Positions 48,397 to 60,389 are shown, counted from the first letter of the stretch. The stretch: 64,000 nt of DNA from Mauremys mutica (GCF_020497125.1 NC_059074.1:198348915-198412914); one strand, 5' to 3'. Translations and numbers: made by a program. Notes: generated by a model not told the origin, from the letters alone.

Positions 48397-49171
48397 ATTT
48401 AGACCAGGGGTGGGAAAACTACGGCCCGTGGGCCGATTGCCCCCCGTGGCGCCCTGGGCCCTGCACTGCTCTCAGCAGCAGCTGGCCCAACATCCCTGCA
48501 GCCCCCAGGCCCTTGCCTCCAGGCACCGCCCCCCGCAGCTCTCATTGGCTGGGAACGGGGAACCACGGCCAATGGGAGGTTTGGGGGAGGCTCCTGGAGG
48601 CACAGCAAGGGCAGCGCATGTGGAGACCTCTGGCCCCCCTCCCCCAGGGGCCACAGCGCTTCCTGGAGCAGCGGGGGCGGAGCAGGTATGCAGGGAGCCT
48701 GCCCTGGCCCCAGTGCATGCCGCTACCACCCCAGAGCCCGAACCTCTCTTGCACCCCGCCCCCAACTCCCTGCCCTAAGCCCCCTGCCTGCACCATGCAC
48801 CCCTCCTGCCCCCAACTCCCTGCCGAGCCCTCTCGCACACCCCACACCCCTCCTGCCCCCCAACCCCCTGCCCTGAGCTCCCTGCTGAACCCCTGGGCAC
48901 CCCAACCCCCTGCCCTGAGCCTCCTCCCACAGTCCGCACCCCTGCCCCAAGCCCCCTCCTGCACTCCACATCCCTCCTGCACCCCAACCCCCTGCCCTCA
49001 GCCCCCTCATACACCCTGCAACCCTCCTCTGCCCCAATCCCCTGTCCTGAGCCCCTTCCTGCATACTGCACTCCCTCCCACACCCCAATCCCCTGCCCCA
49101 GCCCTGCATACAAATTTCCCCACCCAGATGTGGCCCTCAGCCCAAAAAGTTTGCCCACCCCTGGTTTAGAC
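48397..49171. mobile_element. hAT MITE (759 bp) with C-rich minisatellite core
   Basis: The element is 48405-49163, beginning CAGGGGTGGGAAAACTACGG and ending AAGTTTGCCCACCCCTG. Flanks ATTTAGAC and GTTTAGAC match at seven of eight bases, fitting a hAT duplication. The interior from about 48720 to 49110 is a degenerate tandem array of CCCTGCCCYRAGCCCCCTC-like units. The long frames here (up to 218 codons) are artefacts of this array. Confidence 0.85.
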
Positions 49172-49394
49172 TGAGATCTGACAAGATTAAAATATCGCAG
49201 GAAGCTTCAACACTATTTGCATTTTTTTCTGAGGCATTCCAGTATACTGGAGATCTTAATATTACTCTCCTGAGAGTTTTATTAACAGGAGTGTCAAATA
49301 GGAACATACAACCAGATCTACAAATACTATTAGAGGACAGGTCCAGGTAGCAGCAGGGAGAGCGGGAGGCGATTCCAATGCCAGATTTGCAGAA

Positions 49395-49760
49395 GGCAAA
49401 AGGGGAAGACAAGGCTGATCCATCACTTGTCCTACCCCCGGGGTTCATTAGCAAATGACCATACTGACCCCCCCGCAGCTGTGTTCAGTGAGATATTTGT
49501 CATTTGATGCTGCAGTAGCCATGGTTAGGAAATGTGTCCATGGGGAATTGTTGGCAAAATGTGACATGAAGTCTGCATTCCGGTTGCTTCCAGTGCATCC
49601 CAGGGACTTAAAGCAGGTTAGAGGGCCATTACTATTTTGATAGCCATGTGCAAAGGGTGCTCAGTGTCATGTGCTGCTTTTGAATGATTCAGCTCCATGC
49701 TGAAGTGGGCAATGGGCCGTGAGACTGGTCTGCCTCATGCAGTGCACTATCTCAATGACA
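49395..49760 (+). pseudogene. DIRS-type reverse transcriptase fragment
   Basis: In successive frames it shows RLIHHLSYPRG (about 49410-49445), then SVRYLSFDAAVAMVRKC, then LLAKCDMKSAFRLLPVHP with the motif A Asp near 49565. After a deletion it shows CSVSCAAFE, a stop, then LKWAMGRETGLPHAVHYLND (to 49759). The motif C Y-x-D-D is YLND, so a catalytic Asp is lost. One frameshift lies near 49465, and the segment between motifs A and B is shortened. These strings match the RTs of DIRS1-like elements from fish, frogs and reptiles as I know them. It is a dead copy. Confidence 0.7.
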
Positions 49761-49812
49761 TCCCCGCTGTGCACCGTTGCCATCCCGGAGCGACTCAAGA
49801 TAAGCGGCGCTG

Positions 49813-50082
49813 TGCTGGAGCCCACACCCCAAACCCCTCCTGCCACACCCCTCCTGCACCCCAACCCCCTGCCCTGAGCCCACTCCCGCACCCCTCACTG
49901 CACCCCAAGCCCCTGCCTGAGCCCCCTTGTACAGCCCACACCCCTCCTGCCCCCAACCCCTTCCTGCACACCACACCCCCTCCCATACCCCACAATCCCT
50001 CCCCCAGCCCTACATTCATGGCCCTGCATGCAATTTCCCCCCCCAGATGTGGCTCTTAGGCCAAAAGGTTTACCCATCCCTG
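49813..50082. mobile_element. 3' part of a C-rich hAT MITE
   Basis: It has the same C-rich units and the same end (CCCAGATGTGGCTCTTAGGC, then TTTACCCATCCCTG) as 48405-49163. Its 5' end is missing. Confidence 0.75.
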
Positions 50083-50269
50083 GGTTGGCAACACTGTAAC
50101 CAATTAAATGCCTGGTATAGGAGAGTATGGGGGATAGGGAACAGTGGCTCTCCCTTCTGTTACAGTTTAATAAAAGTTGAGGCCTGCCGCTTAATTCCAG
50201 GCATGTGTCTGTCCTCATTTTGCCGCTGTGTCCACATCAAAGGAGAGCCTCTGCTCAATCACTAGTGTT

Positions 50270-50990
50270 GACTAAAATCTAGAATGCCTACCTGGCTCTT
50301 TTGATAGCACAAAAGCACATGAAAACAATTCTACACCACAGTGTAAAGAAACACATTAATTTAATGTTAAGAAATGAGTTATTTTCAATGAAAAACTTCA
50401 GCTTTGAAGTGATCTAATTTATTTGCCAGAAATTCAAGAAGGAAACATGACTGCAAAATGCATAGTGAACTACCAAACCCAAGAACAGAAAAATTTACTG
50501 CCATTTACATTAGTTTCAGAATAAACCAGCCTAGATGTTATACTCATCACTCTGCTATCTGAACACTTAGGGAAAATACAATGTGGAAACTGTCAACAGT
50601 ACAGGTAAATTACAGCACACCATTCTCATTCCTGTTTTCAGTAGTGATTTTTAGGGCTGGCACTTCATGAACATGAATACAACTTCTTGTTGAGTTTTGC
50701 CCCGAGTAACTCATATGTTGGACAGTATTCAAATGGTTAATTCGATTTTGTAGACTCATCAACTTTTGTAACTCCTTTAATAAACAATGGAACATATAAA
50801 AGTAGATATACACAAGAGAACTCAAATAAATAGAGATACTGAGAGTGAGAACAGATTTCCTTGTTTAACTAAGGTTAAACTGAGTATCTGTTTATATTGA
50901 AGTTTTTTGCAGCCAAAAGCATTTTAGAACACTTTTGAACACTCGTAACATCTTTTGTGATTACATTTAAATTAAAAAACAAAAAGTCCA
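50270..50990. other. Unique sequence
   Basis: Nothing recognised. Confidence 0.4.
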
Positions 50991-50992
50991 TG

Positions 50993-51346
50993 TACAGTAG
51001 AACCTCAGAGTTACAAACACCTGGGGAATGGAGGTTATTCGTAACTCTGAACAAAACGTTATGGTTATTCTTTCAAACACAGGTTTGAAACTTTACTATG
51101 CAGAAGAAAAATGCTGCTTTTAACCATCTTCATTTAAATGAAACAAGCATAGAAATAGTTTCCTTACCTTGTCAAATCTTTTTTTTTCCAGTAGTTTACA
51201 CTTAACACCATACTATACTGTATTTGCCTTTTTTTTTTCCTTTCGGTCTCTGCTGCTGCCTGATTGTGTACTTCTGGTTCCAAATGAGGTGTGTGGTTTA
51301 CCTGTCAGTTCATAATTCTAGTGTTCATAACTGAGGTTCTACTGTA
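50993..51346. mobile_element. Mariner/pogo-type MITE (350 bp), TA target
   Basis: The element 50995-51344 begins CAGTAGAACCTCAGAGTTAC and ends CATAACTGAGGTTCTACTG, flanked by TA. It is the fuller relative of 20389-20696. Confidence 0.85.
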
Positions 51347-52890
51347 TGTGATTAAAAACCTTTAATCTGTAAACTAGAAAAAGTGAAAAAAACTAGTTTT
51401 CCCATGTCCAGGCACAAAGAAATTTTGACTTCATCACTTAAACTTAGAACTTTTGTGTAAATGAATATCAAAAACATTTTCTTCCCTGAACTTCATTGGG
51501 AAAGTGATCCGGCGAAAAACCGCCAGATTTTTCTCACACTCTTAAAAGCATATGCTGTGATTGGATGATAAATCACCACCCCTTGAATACAGTCACTTTG
51601 CCACTGCTTGTAATTCCACCAATGGATCAGGAAGGGCTGCACTGAGTTCACAGAGGAAATGCTTCTCTGTGTTGTGGCTCTATTTTAAAATGCTCCTATT
51701 TTCAGATGAGGGGGCAGAAAGGAAGGAGACACAGGCAGGGACTCTTACCTACATGGAGTGAGGAAGGGATCAAGTTTACATTCTGCTCACAGAGATAAAA
51801 GGCTTGATCTTGAAAGATGCTGAGCATTTTGCCCCCAATCCAGCAAACAGCACATGCTTCACTTCACAGGGACTACTGGTGCTTAAAGTAAAACAGGTGC
51901 TTAATGCTTTGAAGGATCAAGGGTCAAGGTGCTCAGCCCACTGTGAAATTGAGGCCACACAGACTAGATGGTGGTGAGAGACAAGCTGACAGCCCTTACT
52001 GGCAGCATACATTCTCCAGCAACTCTACAAAGCTACAGGCAATTGGCCATATGGCCAGTATCAGTCAGAACTACTTCAACAATTGAGTGATGATATTTAA
52101 ATTTTTTCTCCAATTAGTCTTAAGGAGAGTTCTCAACAAAAAGCAAGTAAGTGACACTACTAAAGGGGTACCTATTGCTTCACCTGGCTGTTTCCACATT
52201 CCCTGTCACTGAATATTTTATTTCCAGATCACTATTCCTAGGTTTAAAAAAAAAAATTTTGGTCTGTTTTTTCGTAAAACATTGGCACAGTTTTGCCAAG
52301 TGAATGAGTATCCTACACTAGAATAGCATGCGGCACTTTTCACATAAGCTGAGACATGATCGTTGGTTTGGTTTGTTTCTGTTTCCTAAACTTCTAAATT
52401 AACTTCATGATGTAATATAATCCACCTGGATTGATCCTACAACGTATGTATTCTGTAGCAAATTCTATGGCAAACCGTGGCAGCAGAGTGGAAACTCTGT
52501 GGCAGCTTAATTCAAATTTAAAAAATTAAGATTTTCAATAAAATAAAAGTGGAAAAAAAAATAAATTGTATTAATTCAGTTTATTTCATGCTCTCCTTTC
52601 AGTTCCAGTTTTGAATTTGCAAAATATTTTAGTACTGACAATATAGATCTGCAACATAAAATTTGCTAGGGAGAAATGTGTAAACAAGACTTGATTCGCG
52701 GGGAGAAGAGGAAGAAAATTTGGAACTGTGGGACATCACCTGGATATCATTGCTCATTATAAGCTGCAGTGAAGTTTTAAAACTTATTAGGTTTCAGAGC
52801 TAAACTCGTTAAGATTAAACAGAACAATATACAGCTTCCAAATATTTTCAGGCTGCCTACAGTCTCAGGACAGCAAAGCTGCACCTTTTT
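51347..52890. other. Unique intronic sequence
   Basis: Nothing recognised. Confidence 0.4.
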
Positions 52891-53380
52891 ATAGATTCAT
52901 AGTGTCTATGGCCAGAAGGGACAGTTAGATCATCTACTCTGACCTCCTCTATATCATAGACCATTACATTTCATCCATCCAGTTATTCTGAACCCTATAG
53001 CCCTAAAGTACAGGGTTCAGAATAACCCTGAACTTGGTTTGGATAACACAGCTTCCAGAAAGGCATCAGTCTTCATCTGAAGGCATCAAAAAAGACAGTT
53101 TTTGGTAGTTTGTTCCAATGGTTAATCACCCCACTGTTAAAAATCTGTGCCTTATTTTAAATTTGTATTTGTCTGGCTTCAGCTTCCAGCAATAGGTTCT
53201 TGTTATGATTTTCTCCACTAGATTAAAAAGAGCCCTTTAGAGGCGGTCTTATCTCTCCATGACCATGAAGGAACTTGTATACTAATTAAGTCACCTCAAT
53301 CTTCTTTTTGATAAACTCAACAGATAGAGAGCTCTTTGTGTGTCTCACTTTAAGGCATTTTCTCCAGCCCTCAAATTATT
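52891..53380 (-). mobile_element. Old CR1 3' end, minus strand
   Basis: It starts ATAGATTCATAGTGTCTATG, with GGCCAGAAGGGACAGTTAGA, and continues through a CR1 3' coding remnant (revcomp of the SLLLEASQTN-like region). Strongly diverged. Confidence 0.8.
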
Positions 53381-54430
53381 TAAATGTGAATAAAGTAGAA
53401 AAGAGAAGCTTTTTACTGCAATCATAAGGGTTAGAAACTTTTTTTTTAAAAACCTGAAAAAATTAGAATTTACTGCACAATCACTTTCCAAAAATCTATG
53501 ACCAGAGAATACACAAAGCCCTGGTAATCGCTAGTGAAGCATTATCCAGGGAGAAAGATTTTAACATCTCCTTTACATTACCATGACAGTTTTCTTATAT
53601 TTTTATTGGCAATGGTTGAGTGTAATACTTTATCTTTCAGATTGTAATCATGTTGCAGTTTCTCAGATTAGAAATAATCGTTGCAAGTTTTGGGAAGAAA
53701 AATCATAGGAGTAGACTGGGTCTTTAGCAGACCTGGTTGGAAAAAAAAATGATTCACAAAAAAAATCAAAATTGCAAATTCATTTTCATTCTGCAGGTTT
53801 CAAAAGGAGGTCATTTTTCTCTTATTCAAAACAATTTTGGTTTAAAGTTTCTCTGATTTCTTCTGTTCCCCCATCCTGTTTCTTTCCTCCACACCAGTCA
53901 ACCTGTCTCATTTCCCCTCCCCTCTATAACAAAAAGGGGGCATGAAAGGCAAGGAAGATAGGGAAAGGTGTGGAGGGAGGAAAACTGATAAGCCAAAAAA
54001 CAAAGAAAAACCTAAATATTTATCCAATTTAATTGAAAAACATAAAATTTTAAAGTTGCAAAAAAAATTCCCTCAAAACGATAAAAGGCCTTTATGATAA
54101 ACAGTCAAAAAATTTCAGCCAGCTGCAGTCTTTTGTCTCCAAGCAAGAGAGAGACAAATTATAAAAACAAAAAACACCATATGTGGCAGCTTCCTTTTCA
54201 AGCACTACTCAGTTGTTCTGAGGGTTTCAGTAAAGACCAAGTAAAATACAAACAGAACGCCAGTGTATATCATCTTGTGCCTTTGTGAAGGAATTAGGTT
54301 AATACTTGGAAAACAGCTTCCCTCCAATTCCAAGTTACCTACTTCTAAATATAACAGAGACAGAGCAAGATAATGAACAAAATGTTTTGTTGCATTGAGA
54401 TAAACTGCATGTCCTAAATAACAAGGGGCC
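53381..54430. other. Unique AT-rich sequence
   Basis: Nothing recognised. Confidence 0.4.
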
Positions 54431-54439
54431 ATTAATGCT

Positions 54440-54885
54440 GCTTCAACCACGGGCGGCGAGTAATGGAGGCTTGGGGAGCCCAAGCCTCTGCCAACATCAT
54501 GCCATGGGGGGAGGGACGGGGGCACTGTGTCCAAGGGCACTAGCCACTGTGGGACCCCTGGAAACATCTCCCCCGCCATGGCCCTGTGACTGGAGGAGCT
54601 CTGGCTTCCTCTGCGGCCCCAGGGCCATGGCAGGGGCACAGAGCTTTTCCCATCTCAGGGCCGTGGGGGTGGAAATGAGGGAGTGGGGGTGGAAAGGGGC
54701 AGAGGAGGGGCTCTGCTGCAGTCCTGAGCTCTCAGTCCCGTCCCCTGCCCCATCTCCATTCCCATGACGCTGACTGAGCTCTCAGCACCCACTCCCGTCC
54801 ATCCTGGCTGGGGCCATGCAGGGGGGCTGAGAGCAGCGGACTAGTCTCCCCAAGGGGAAGCTTCACCCACCATCCATGGCTTCAA
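54440..54885. repeat. GC-rich dispersed repeat, class unknown
   Basis: It begins CGGGCGGCGAGTAATGGAGG and CTTGGGGAGCCCAAG and ends near CTCCCCAAGGGGAAGC, with partly inverse ends. It is GC-rich and codes for nothing recognisable; likely a DNA element. Confidence 0.5.
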
Positions 54886-55730
54886 TAGTAAAATACAGGA
54901 TTAAAAAAAAATTGTGTATTTACAGCTCAGCTAACAATTGCAAGTTTAGTGCAACATGGTTTCATGGATTTTTTTTCCCATAGAGTCATAAATTCTAATG
55001 AAATTCTGCTAGTTTAGGAATTAACCTAACAATTAAACAGCTTGTTTAGCAATTGTTCCACCTTGCATTTAGCTGCGATGCTTGGAGTAACACTACAGAC
55101 TGGGATCTGGAAAGAAATAAACCAGAAATAATTCTTCCCCTCCCCTCATGATTGAAAATTGAATGCACTCTATGTAAGAAACAGCATTGAGAAACATCAG
55201 CATGTTTTTCACAGACACTGTCTATTTAAAATAGTCTACTAAAATTTAACAACACTTTGCCATTCAGTATAATTCACACTTTTTCATAACTATTTGCATA
55301 AGTATTTGATAGATATTCAATACCTTGGATTAATACATTCTTCTTCTTTCATTTAGCTCCTTCCATATCAGCTGTTTTAAATCTTTGTGAGAATCCAACC
55401 AGCTCCCACAACATTTTTGTGAGGTTAAATTTTAAAAAAGACTTAATGCTAACAAAAAAAACCCCTAATGTTATTTCTTTATACAATACAAAAACTTTTG
55501 TCAGGCTCTGTGTATCCTTGCAATATTTAAATAGACAATACCACAGGAACAACTTCCAAGTAACTCAGCACTCTTAAATTACGTCTGTTACACCCAATAA
55601 CTACAACAAAGATACTCCACTGTGAAAAATAGTTCCACAACTCTCTCCAAATGCCTAAACAAATTGTTGGCACAGTACAAACACCACCAAAGGTCAAGAC
55701 ATTCTGGCTATTTCCTACCATGGAGGGGAA
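54886..55730. other. Unique sequence
   Basis: Nothing recognised. Confidence 0.4.
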
Positions 55731-56060
55731 TGAATGCCCAAGTAATGGGGCCTTCTTTCATGGAGAATGTGCTGCCAGCAGCATCCTCTCTCAAAACAGC
55801 TCCAGAGTCTCTGTTGAATGTAACCTGGCAGTACAGTATAGGGAGATAGATGGTCTCTCAAGTGAGCCATTCAGGACTTTACGTGTTAACACCAAAACTT
55901 TAAGATATACATAAAACCCAGTAAGAAGTTAATGCAGTTCCCAAAATTCTCATCTCCCAATGAAATACTTTAAAAATAAATCAACTGCTGCATTCTTCAG
56001 CCTCAGGTACATCATATTACAGTAGTCTAATCTGTAACATCTAATTTTAGTGTTTTGGCA
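55731..56060 (+). repeat. Possible very old LINE-like repeat
   Basis: Blocks such as ACCAAAACTTTAAGATATAC and ATCATATTACAGTAGTCTAA resemble ancient LINE 3' regions. It ends about 275 bp downstream of the MACROD2 exon on the gene's strand. Confidence 0.35.
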
Positions 56061-56334
56061 CAAAGCGCAAATTCTCCAAATTAATAAAAAAAATAGAGAT
56101 GAGTGATCTTATATCGTACACCCAATGTATAGTTTGTGCTTTTACAAAAGTCTTAACAATAATGGCACACAGAATGGAATTATCTGCTGTACACAGATTG
56201 CAAACTTTATGAGCAGCAGTTTCTATGTGTTATGGTTTCCACATAATGTAGTCATGTTATATATCTTTTTTCCCCCCAGAACTGTAAATAATACTGCAAG
56301 TTTCTAAATATAACCACATTAAAATATTACTTAC

Positions 56335-56442
56335 CTGCATTAACTATAGCATCAATCTCAAGCAATGTAATGTCACCTCTGTAGAGAGAAACCTTCTCAC
56401 TCAGACTTTTCTTCACCTGCAAAGCTTCCTTAGTGTTTTCAT
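56335..56442 (-). CDS. MACROD2: MACROD2 internal exon encoding the start of the macro domain
   Basis: On the minus strand a pyrimidine-rich tract (56445-56470) runs into TTTGCAG, followed by 108 bp and a GTAAGT donor starting at 56334. The only open frame has two bases completing a codon, then 35 codons, then one base, so the exon is phase 1 at both ends and divisible by three. The translation begins ENTKEALQVKKSLSEK and continues VSLYRGDITLLEIDAIVNA. This is the lead-in and first beta strand/helix of a macro domain; the final VNA begins the conserved V-N-A-A-N motif that contacts ADP-ribose. MACROD2 removes mono-ADP-ribose from proteins. The VSLYRGDITLLE string and the charged linker fit MACROD2 better than MACROD1, which has ISLLRSDITKLE at this point from what I know of the family. 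The catalytic loop lies in later exons outside this window. A CR1 sits about 640 bp upstream of the exon. Confidence 0.9.
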
Positions 56443-56589
56443 CTGCAAACCAAAAAAAGGGGGGAAATTATGAATGATCAGAATATGAACAATTGTAACA
56501 TCTTGCATTAGAAGTTTAAAACATGGAGACAAGATTCAATAAAGGATTCCATTACACTACAATTGTCAGCTTAACATAATATCTAATTA

Positions 56590-56865
56590 TCATCTGTGCG
56601 CCCACCTCCTGCAGCTGGAGCCGCTCGTGTGCCCCCACCCTGCAGCCTTGGCAGGGGCTGGAGCCGGGACTGTGCCCTCCTTTTCTCCCCATGGCGGTGG
56701 AGCTGGGACTGTCAGCCACCTCCATTTCTCTATGGGGATCCAGGTATCATTCCTCCCCCTCCCGCCCTCCCTCTCTCTCTCATTATTTTCAGTAAAAGTC
56801 ACCAATGGGTCAAATTTTGTTACCCCAGACCTGTCAGTGACTTTTACTAAAAATAACTGACAAAA
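56590..56865. repeat. GC-rich repeat with CAGTAAAAGTCAC / GTGACTTTTACT end
   Basis: The right side has the inverted pair CAGTAAAAGTCACC and CAGTGACTTTTACT (56790-56850). The left side is GC- and CT-rich. Probably a hAT-like fragment. Confidence 0.45.
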
Positions 56866-57079
56866 TCTTAACCTATGTGGTTATTCTTGAGAAAATGAGT
56901 AGTTATGACAATTTTCAGTTTTACCCCTAGAGGGCACTGATAGCCCAAAAAGGGACACAAGCACTTGATAGCTACTGTACCAGTTACACTAATTTATGTT
57001 TTGGAAGTTTTTGCTTAAAAACAAAGCCCCTTAAATGTCAATAAATTATTAATCAATTTGTAAGCACCTACAGGATAAT

Positions 57080-58349
57080 AGGGTTATACAGAATAGCCAG
57101 AATGAATGTCAAAAGCAAATCAAGCCAAACCAACCTAATTTCCTTCTTTGACAGGGCTACTGACCTAGTGGATTGGGGGGGGGGGGGGAATTGAGAGGAA
57201 ATATTTTAATAAGGCTTTACAGTCCCAAATGACATTCTCATAAGCAAGCTAGGGAAAGATGATGAGATTACTGAGAGGTGGGTGCATAATTGGTTGAAAA
57301 AACATACTTAAAGATAGTTATCAATGGTTCGCTGTCAGACTGGGAGGGTATTTCTAGCAGGGTCCCTCAGGAGGTTCTCCTGGATCCCATACTAATCAAT
57401 ATTTTCATTAATGACTTAGATAATGGAGTGGAGAGTATGCTTATGAAATCTGCAAATGACACCAAGCTGTGAGGAGTTGAAAGCACTTAGAAAACAGAAT
57501 TAGAATTCAAAATGACCTTAACAATTGGAGAATTGGTCTGCAATCCAAAGAAATGGAATTCAATAGAGACAAATGCAAAGTACTATACTTAAGAAGAAAA
57601 AAAATGAAATGCACAACTACAACAATCGGTAATAACTGGCTAGGTGGTAGTGCTGCTAAAAATAGTCTTGGGGTTACAGTGCATCACAAAATGGCTTAGG
57701 AGTCAACCATGTAGTCGAGAAAACAGCTAATGTCTTTCTGAGGTGTATTAACAGGAGTGTCATAAGAAAGACATTGGAGGTAATTGTCTCATTCTACTCA
57801 GCAGTGGTGAAGCCTCCACTGGAGTACAGGGTTCAATTCTGGGTGCCACATTTTTATTTTATTTTTTAGGAAAAATGTGGACATATTGGAGAGTGTCCAG
57901 AGGACAACATCAAAAACAATGCAAGATTTAGAAAACCTAACCCATGAGGAAAGGTTAAAAATACTGGGAATATTTGGTCTTCAAAAAAAAAAAAAAGGCT
58001 AAGCAGGGACCTAATAACCACTTTCAAATATGTTAAGGGCTGTTGTAAAGAGGGTGGTGATCAATTGTTCCTGTCCACCAAAAGTAGGACAAGTAGTAAA
58101 ATGGGCTTAATCTGTGACAAGTGAGATTTAGGTTAGCTATTAGGGAAAAACTTTGTAACTATAAGGGAAGTCAAGTTTTGGAATAGGCTTCCAAGGGAAA
58201 TTGTGGAATCCCCATCACTGGAGGTTTTTAAGAAAAGGTTGGACAAAATACTGTCAGAGATGGTCGAGACAGGACCAAGTAAACCTAAACACAGGGGCTG
58301 GACTTGATCTCTGGAAGTCCTTTCCAGCCCTACATTTTTATGATTCCAT
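57080..58349 (+). mobile_element. CR1 LINE, RT to 3' end, antisense to MACROD2
   Basis: It encodes [20 protein letters not shown] (57385-57445), where the FADD motif is changed to SAND, then GVTVHHKMA, a post-RT block, and the end ATTTTTATGATTCCAT. A 16-base G run lies at 57173-57188. Frames are broken. It lies about 640 bp upstream of the exon. Confidence 0.88.
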
Positions 58350-58730
58350 ATCTGAACACGTAGAGAAAAAACTCTGTATGTAAACATTTTTAGAATTTGT
58401 TTTCATGGATGTCTATTTGATAACAGCCATGGCACAAAAAGCAACAAATCACAAACACAACCAAAACCATACATGCTGGGGAAGGGAGTGGGAGAATGAG
58501 GGGAATCTAAATTGCAGCATTAGTTACTAAAGCACCTCTTAACTACTAGAACAGCTACACGAACTCCAGCCTTTAGGTAAGAAGCAAACAAGGATAAAAG
58601 AAATCCTAAGAAAAGAAAGCCTAAGAAAAGCCTAAACAAGTCCATCATAAAAAACTTATATGATTGGTTTGCAAGGGTCATACAATTAGCCCAGACACCC
58701 CAGACACACAGAACCCCATCATTACATCAG
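58350..58730. other. Unique sequence
   Basis: Nothing recognised. Confidence 0.4.
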
Positions 58731-59204
58731 GGTGCAACCAGTGCGGGGCAAGCGGACCAGCTGCCCAGGGCACAAAACAGTGGGGGTGAAAAAATGGAGC
58801 AGTGTAAGGGGGCACATGGAGTCACGTGCCCCCACCCCCAGATTTCTGCCTTCCATTTAGCACAGAGGTTTTCAAACCGTGGCAACATGCCTCACAGTTT
58901 GAAAAACGTTGTCTCCTGCCAGGAACCAACAGATCAGAAGCTGGTGGGAGCCACATGGCGTGCTCAGGCCCCTAGCTTTCTGCACTGTGGGAGCTGGGGT
59001 GCTGGCTGGCTGCCTGGCAGCGCTCCTTGCCCTTTTTCCCAAGCTGGACCGCCTCTGCATGGCCGGGGGCTCCCCAGGCAGGACGGGTGGCACAGATTCA
59101 AGCCGTGCCCCAGTGCACTCTTGCCAGCCGGCACTGGGCTCCTCCAGGGAGAGGCAACACTTCCTGGAGCCAGCCCCTATCTGTAGGGCCCAAGGTGCTT
59201 GAGT
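58731..59204. repeat. GC-rich hAT-like repeat, copy 1
   Basis: It contains AGAGGTTTTCAAACCGTGG and a GC-rich body (GGGAGCTGGGGTGCTGGC, TTCCCAAGCTGGACCGCC) that is homologous to 63400-63990. Target repeats are not clear. Confidence 0.55.
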
Positions 59205-60389
59205 TGTTGATGGGCAACGATTGTGAATAAATCTAAAACTGCAGGTAGCAACCAGATACGGTCCAAATGGTCTAAATCACTGAGGGCAAAAGACTACACG
59301 CCCATTAGGCTTTACACACTTACAGTTTAAACATTTTTTGTAAACTTAGAGTAGGAGGGGGGAAACTCATTTTGCCTTCTGATTATATATGTTGCCAGCT
59401 CATCTCAGTTTTAGAGCATAAAAGGCAGCTGCCAGATCTGTCAGTAATTTATCAGTACATACGTTAAGTCATGTTTTAAACAGTAAACCAAACATATGTT
59501 CATTCCTGTACTGTGGGAGTCTGCATCATAATTACAGTACTAAGATGACATTTTTAGAGTAAGTTTTCGGCGTATTATTGTAGTCACTCCTCTTTGGGCT
59601 TGGACTCAAGCCCACATCAAGTCACAAGTGAAACTGAACTGTCAAACTGACAATTTTAATGAGAAGGCATTTTCAAACCTCAATGAAATTAAATCCTTCA
59701 TTACAAAAAGCTAAAGGGAAGATTTAGTGGGAGTAATGAGAGAAATGTGTAAAATTCTGGCACATTTGGCACACTTTCCTTTCAACCTATTTACCAATCC
59801 TTGTAGTACTTAGTTTTGCTTTGATTTGTGCTTGAAGAGTTGATATTTCTTCTACTATGCAGGTGACCAAAAAAATATAATCTCATTAGCTCTGCTTTAG
59901 ACCAGGAGCTTCAGTCTGAAGACAAAGCAACTCTTTGCTTATTCAAACTTTTTGAGAACCACCATCTAGAGCCATAAACATTTGTAAGAACAAAGATCAG
60001 AATTTGTTGACATCATCAGTGAAAAACTCTGACAAGCACTTAGGGGATGGATGGTGCCATTTGTTCAAGAGCCATACATCCAGCCATTATCGAAATCCAT
60101 TTTTCAATGCACATAGTTATCTCCCTTCCAAACATTCATCCCAAAGTCCTTAGATCACAATCTCCACTTTTGATCAATGACTGTTGGATTCTCCCGTCAC
60201 TTCAGTGGATGAGCATTCAGCTAGCATGGACATGAGTTCTGGGTTTGTTTCCATGGATTCTCATGTGCAAAGCAAATCCGATCTTGGATTTGCAAATGTG
60301 ACTGCATATCTTTCAAGTGTAGTCATCGTTTGGAAAAAGGTTTGAGGCACTGGCCTTAAGTATGCTCCCTTCTCCTGCAGAGACCTCAC
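59205..60389. other. Unique sequence
   Basis: Nothing recognised. Confidence 0.4.

Larger units (their letters stand above)
49180..50260 (+). mobile_element. DIRS-like retroelement remnant interrupted by a hAT fragment
   Basis: The left part contains reverse transcriptase (49395-49760). The right part (50083-50260) is a tail with an AATAAA at 50169-50174 (TTTAATAAAAGTTGAGGCC). Between them sits a C-rich hAT piece (49813-50082). No tyrosine recombinase remains. The DIRS assignment rests on the RT motifs. Confidence 0.6.
1..56334 (-). other. MACROD2: MACROD2 intron following the 56335-56442 exon (partial)
   Basis: This is inferred to be one intron, or part of one, because the only host exon I can recognise ends at 56335 with a GTAAGT donor and no other macro-domain coding block is visible at lower coordinates. 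MACROD2 is known for introns of hundreds of kilobases, so a 56-kb stretch of repeats and unique sequence fits. Small or poorly conserved exons could still be hidden here; the unexplained minus-strand ORF near 14.5 kb is one candidate. Confidence 0.6.

Noticed and set aside
48359..49169. Overlapping long ORFs on both strands (up to 218 codons)
   Set aside because: They lie wholly inside the C-rich tandem core of a hAT MITE; low-complexity Pro/Cys or Gly-rich translations in several frames are a composition effect.
54205..54767. ORFs of 144 and 110 codons
   Set aside because: They overlap a GC-rich dispersed repeat on both strands; no recognisable features.
56335..56442. MACROD1 as the source of the exon
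   Set aside because: The translation has VSLYRGDITLLE and the charged linker typical of MACROD2; MACROD1 differs at these positions and has compact introns.
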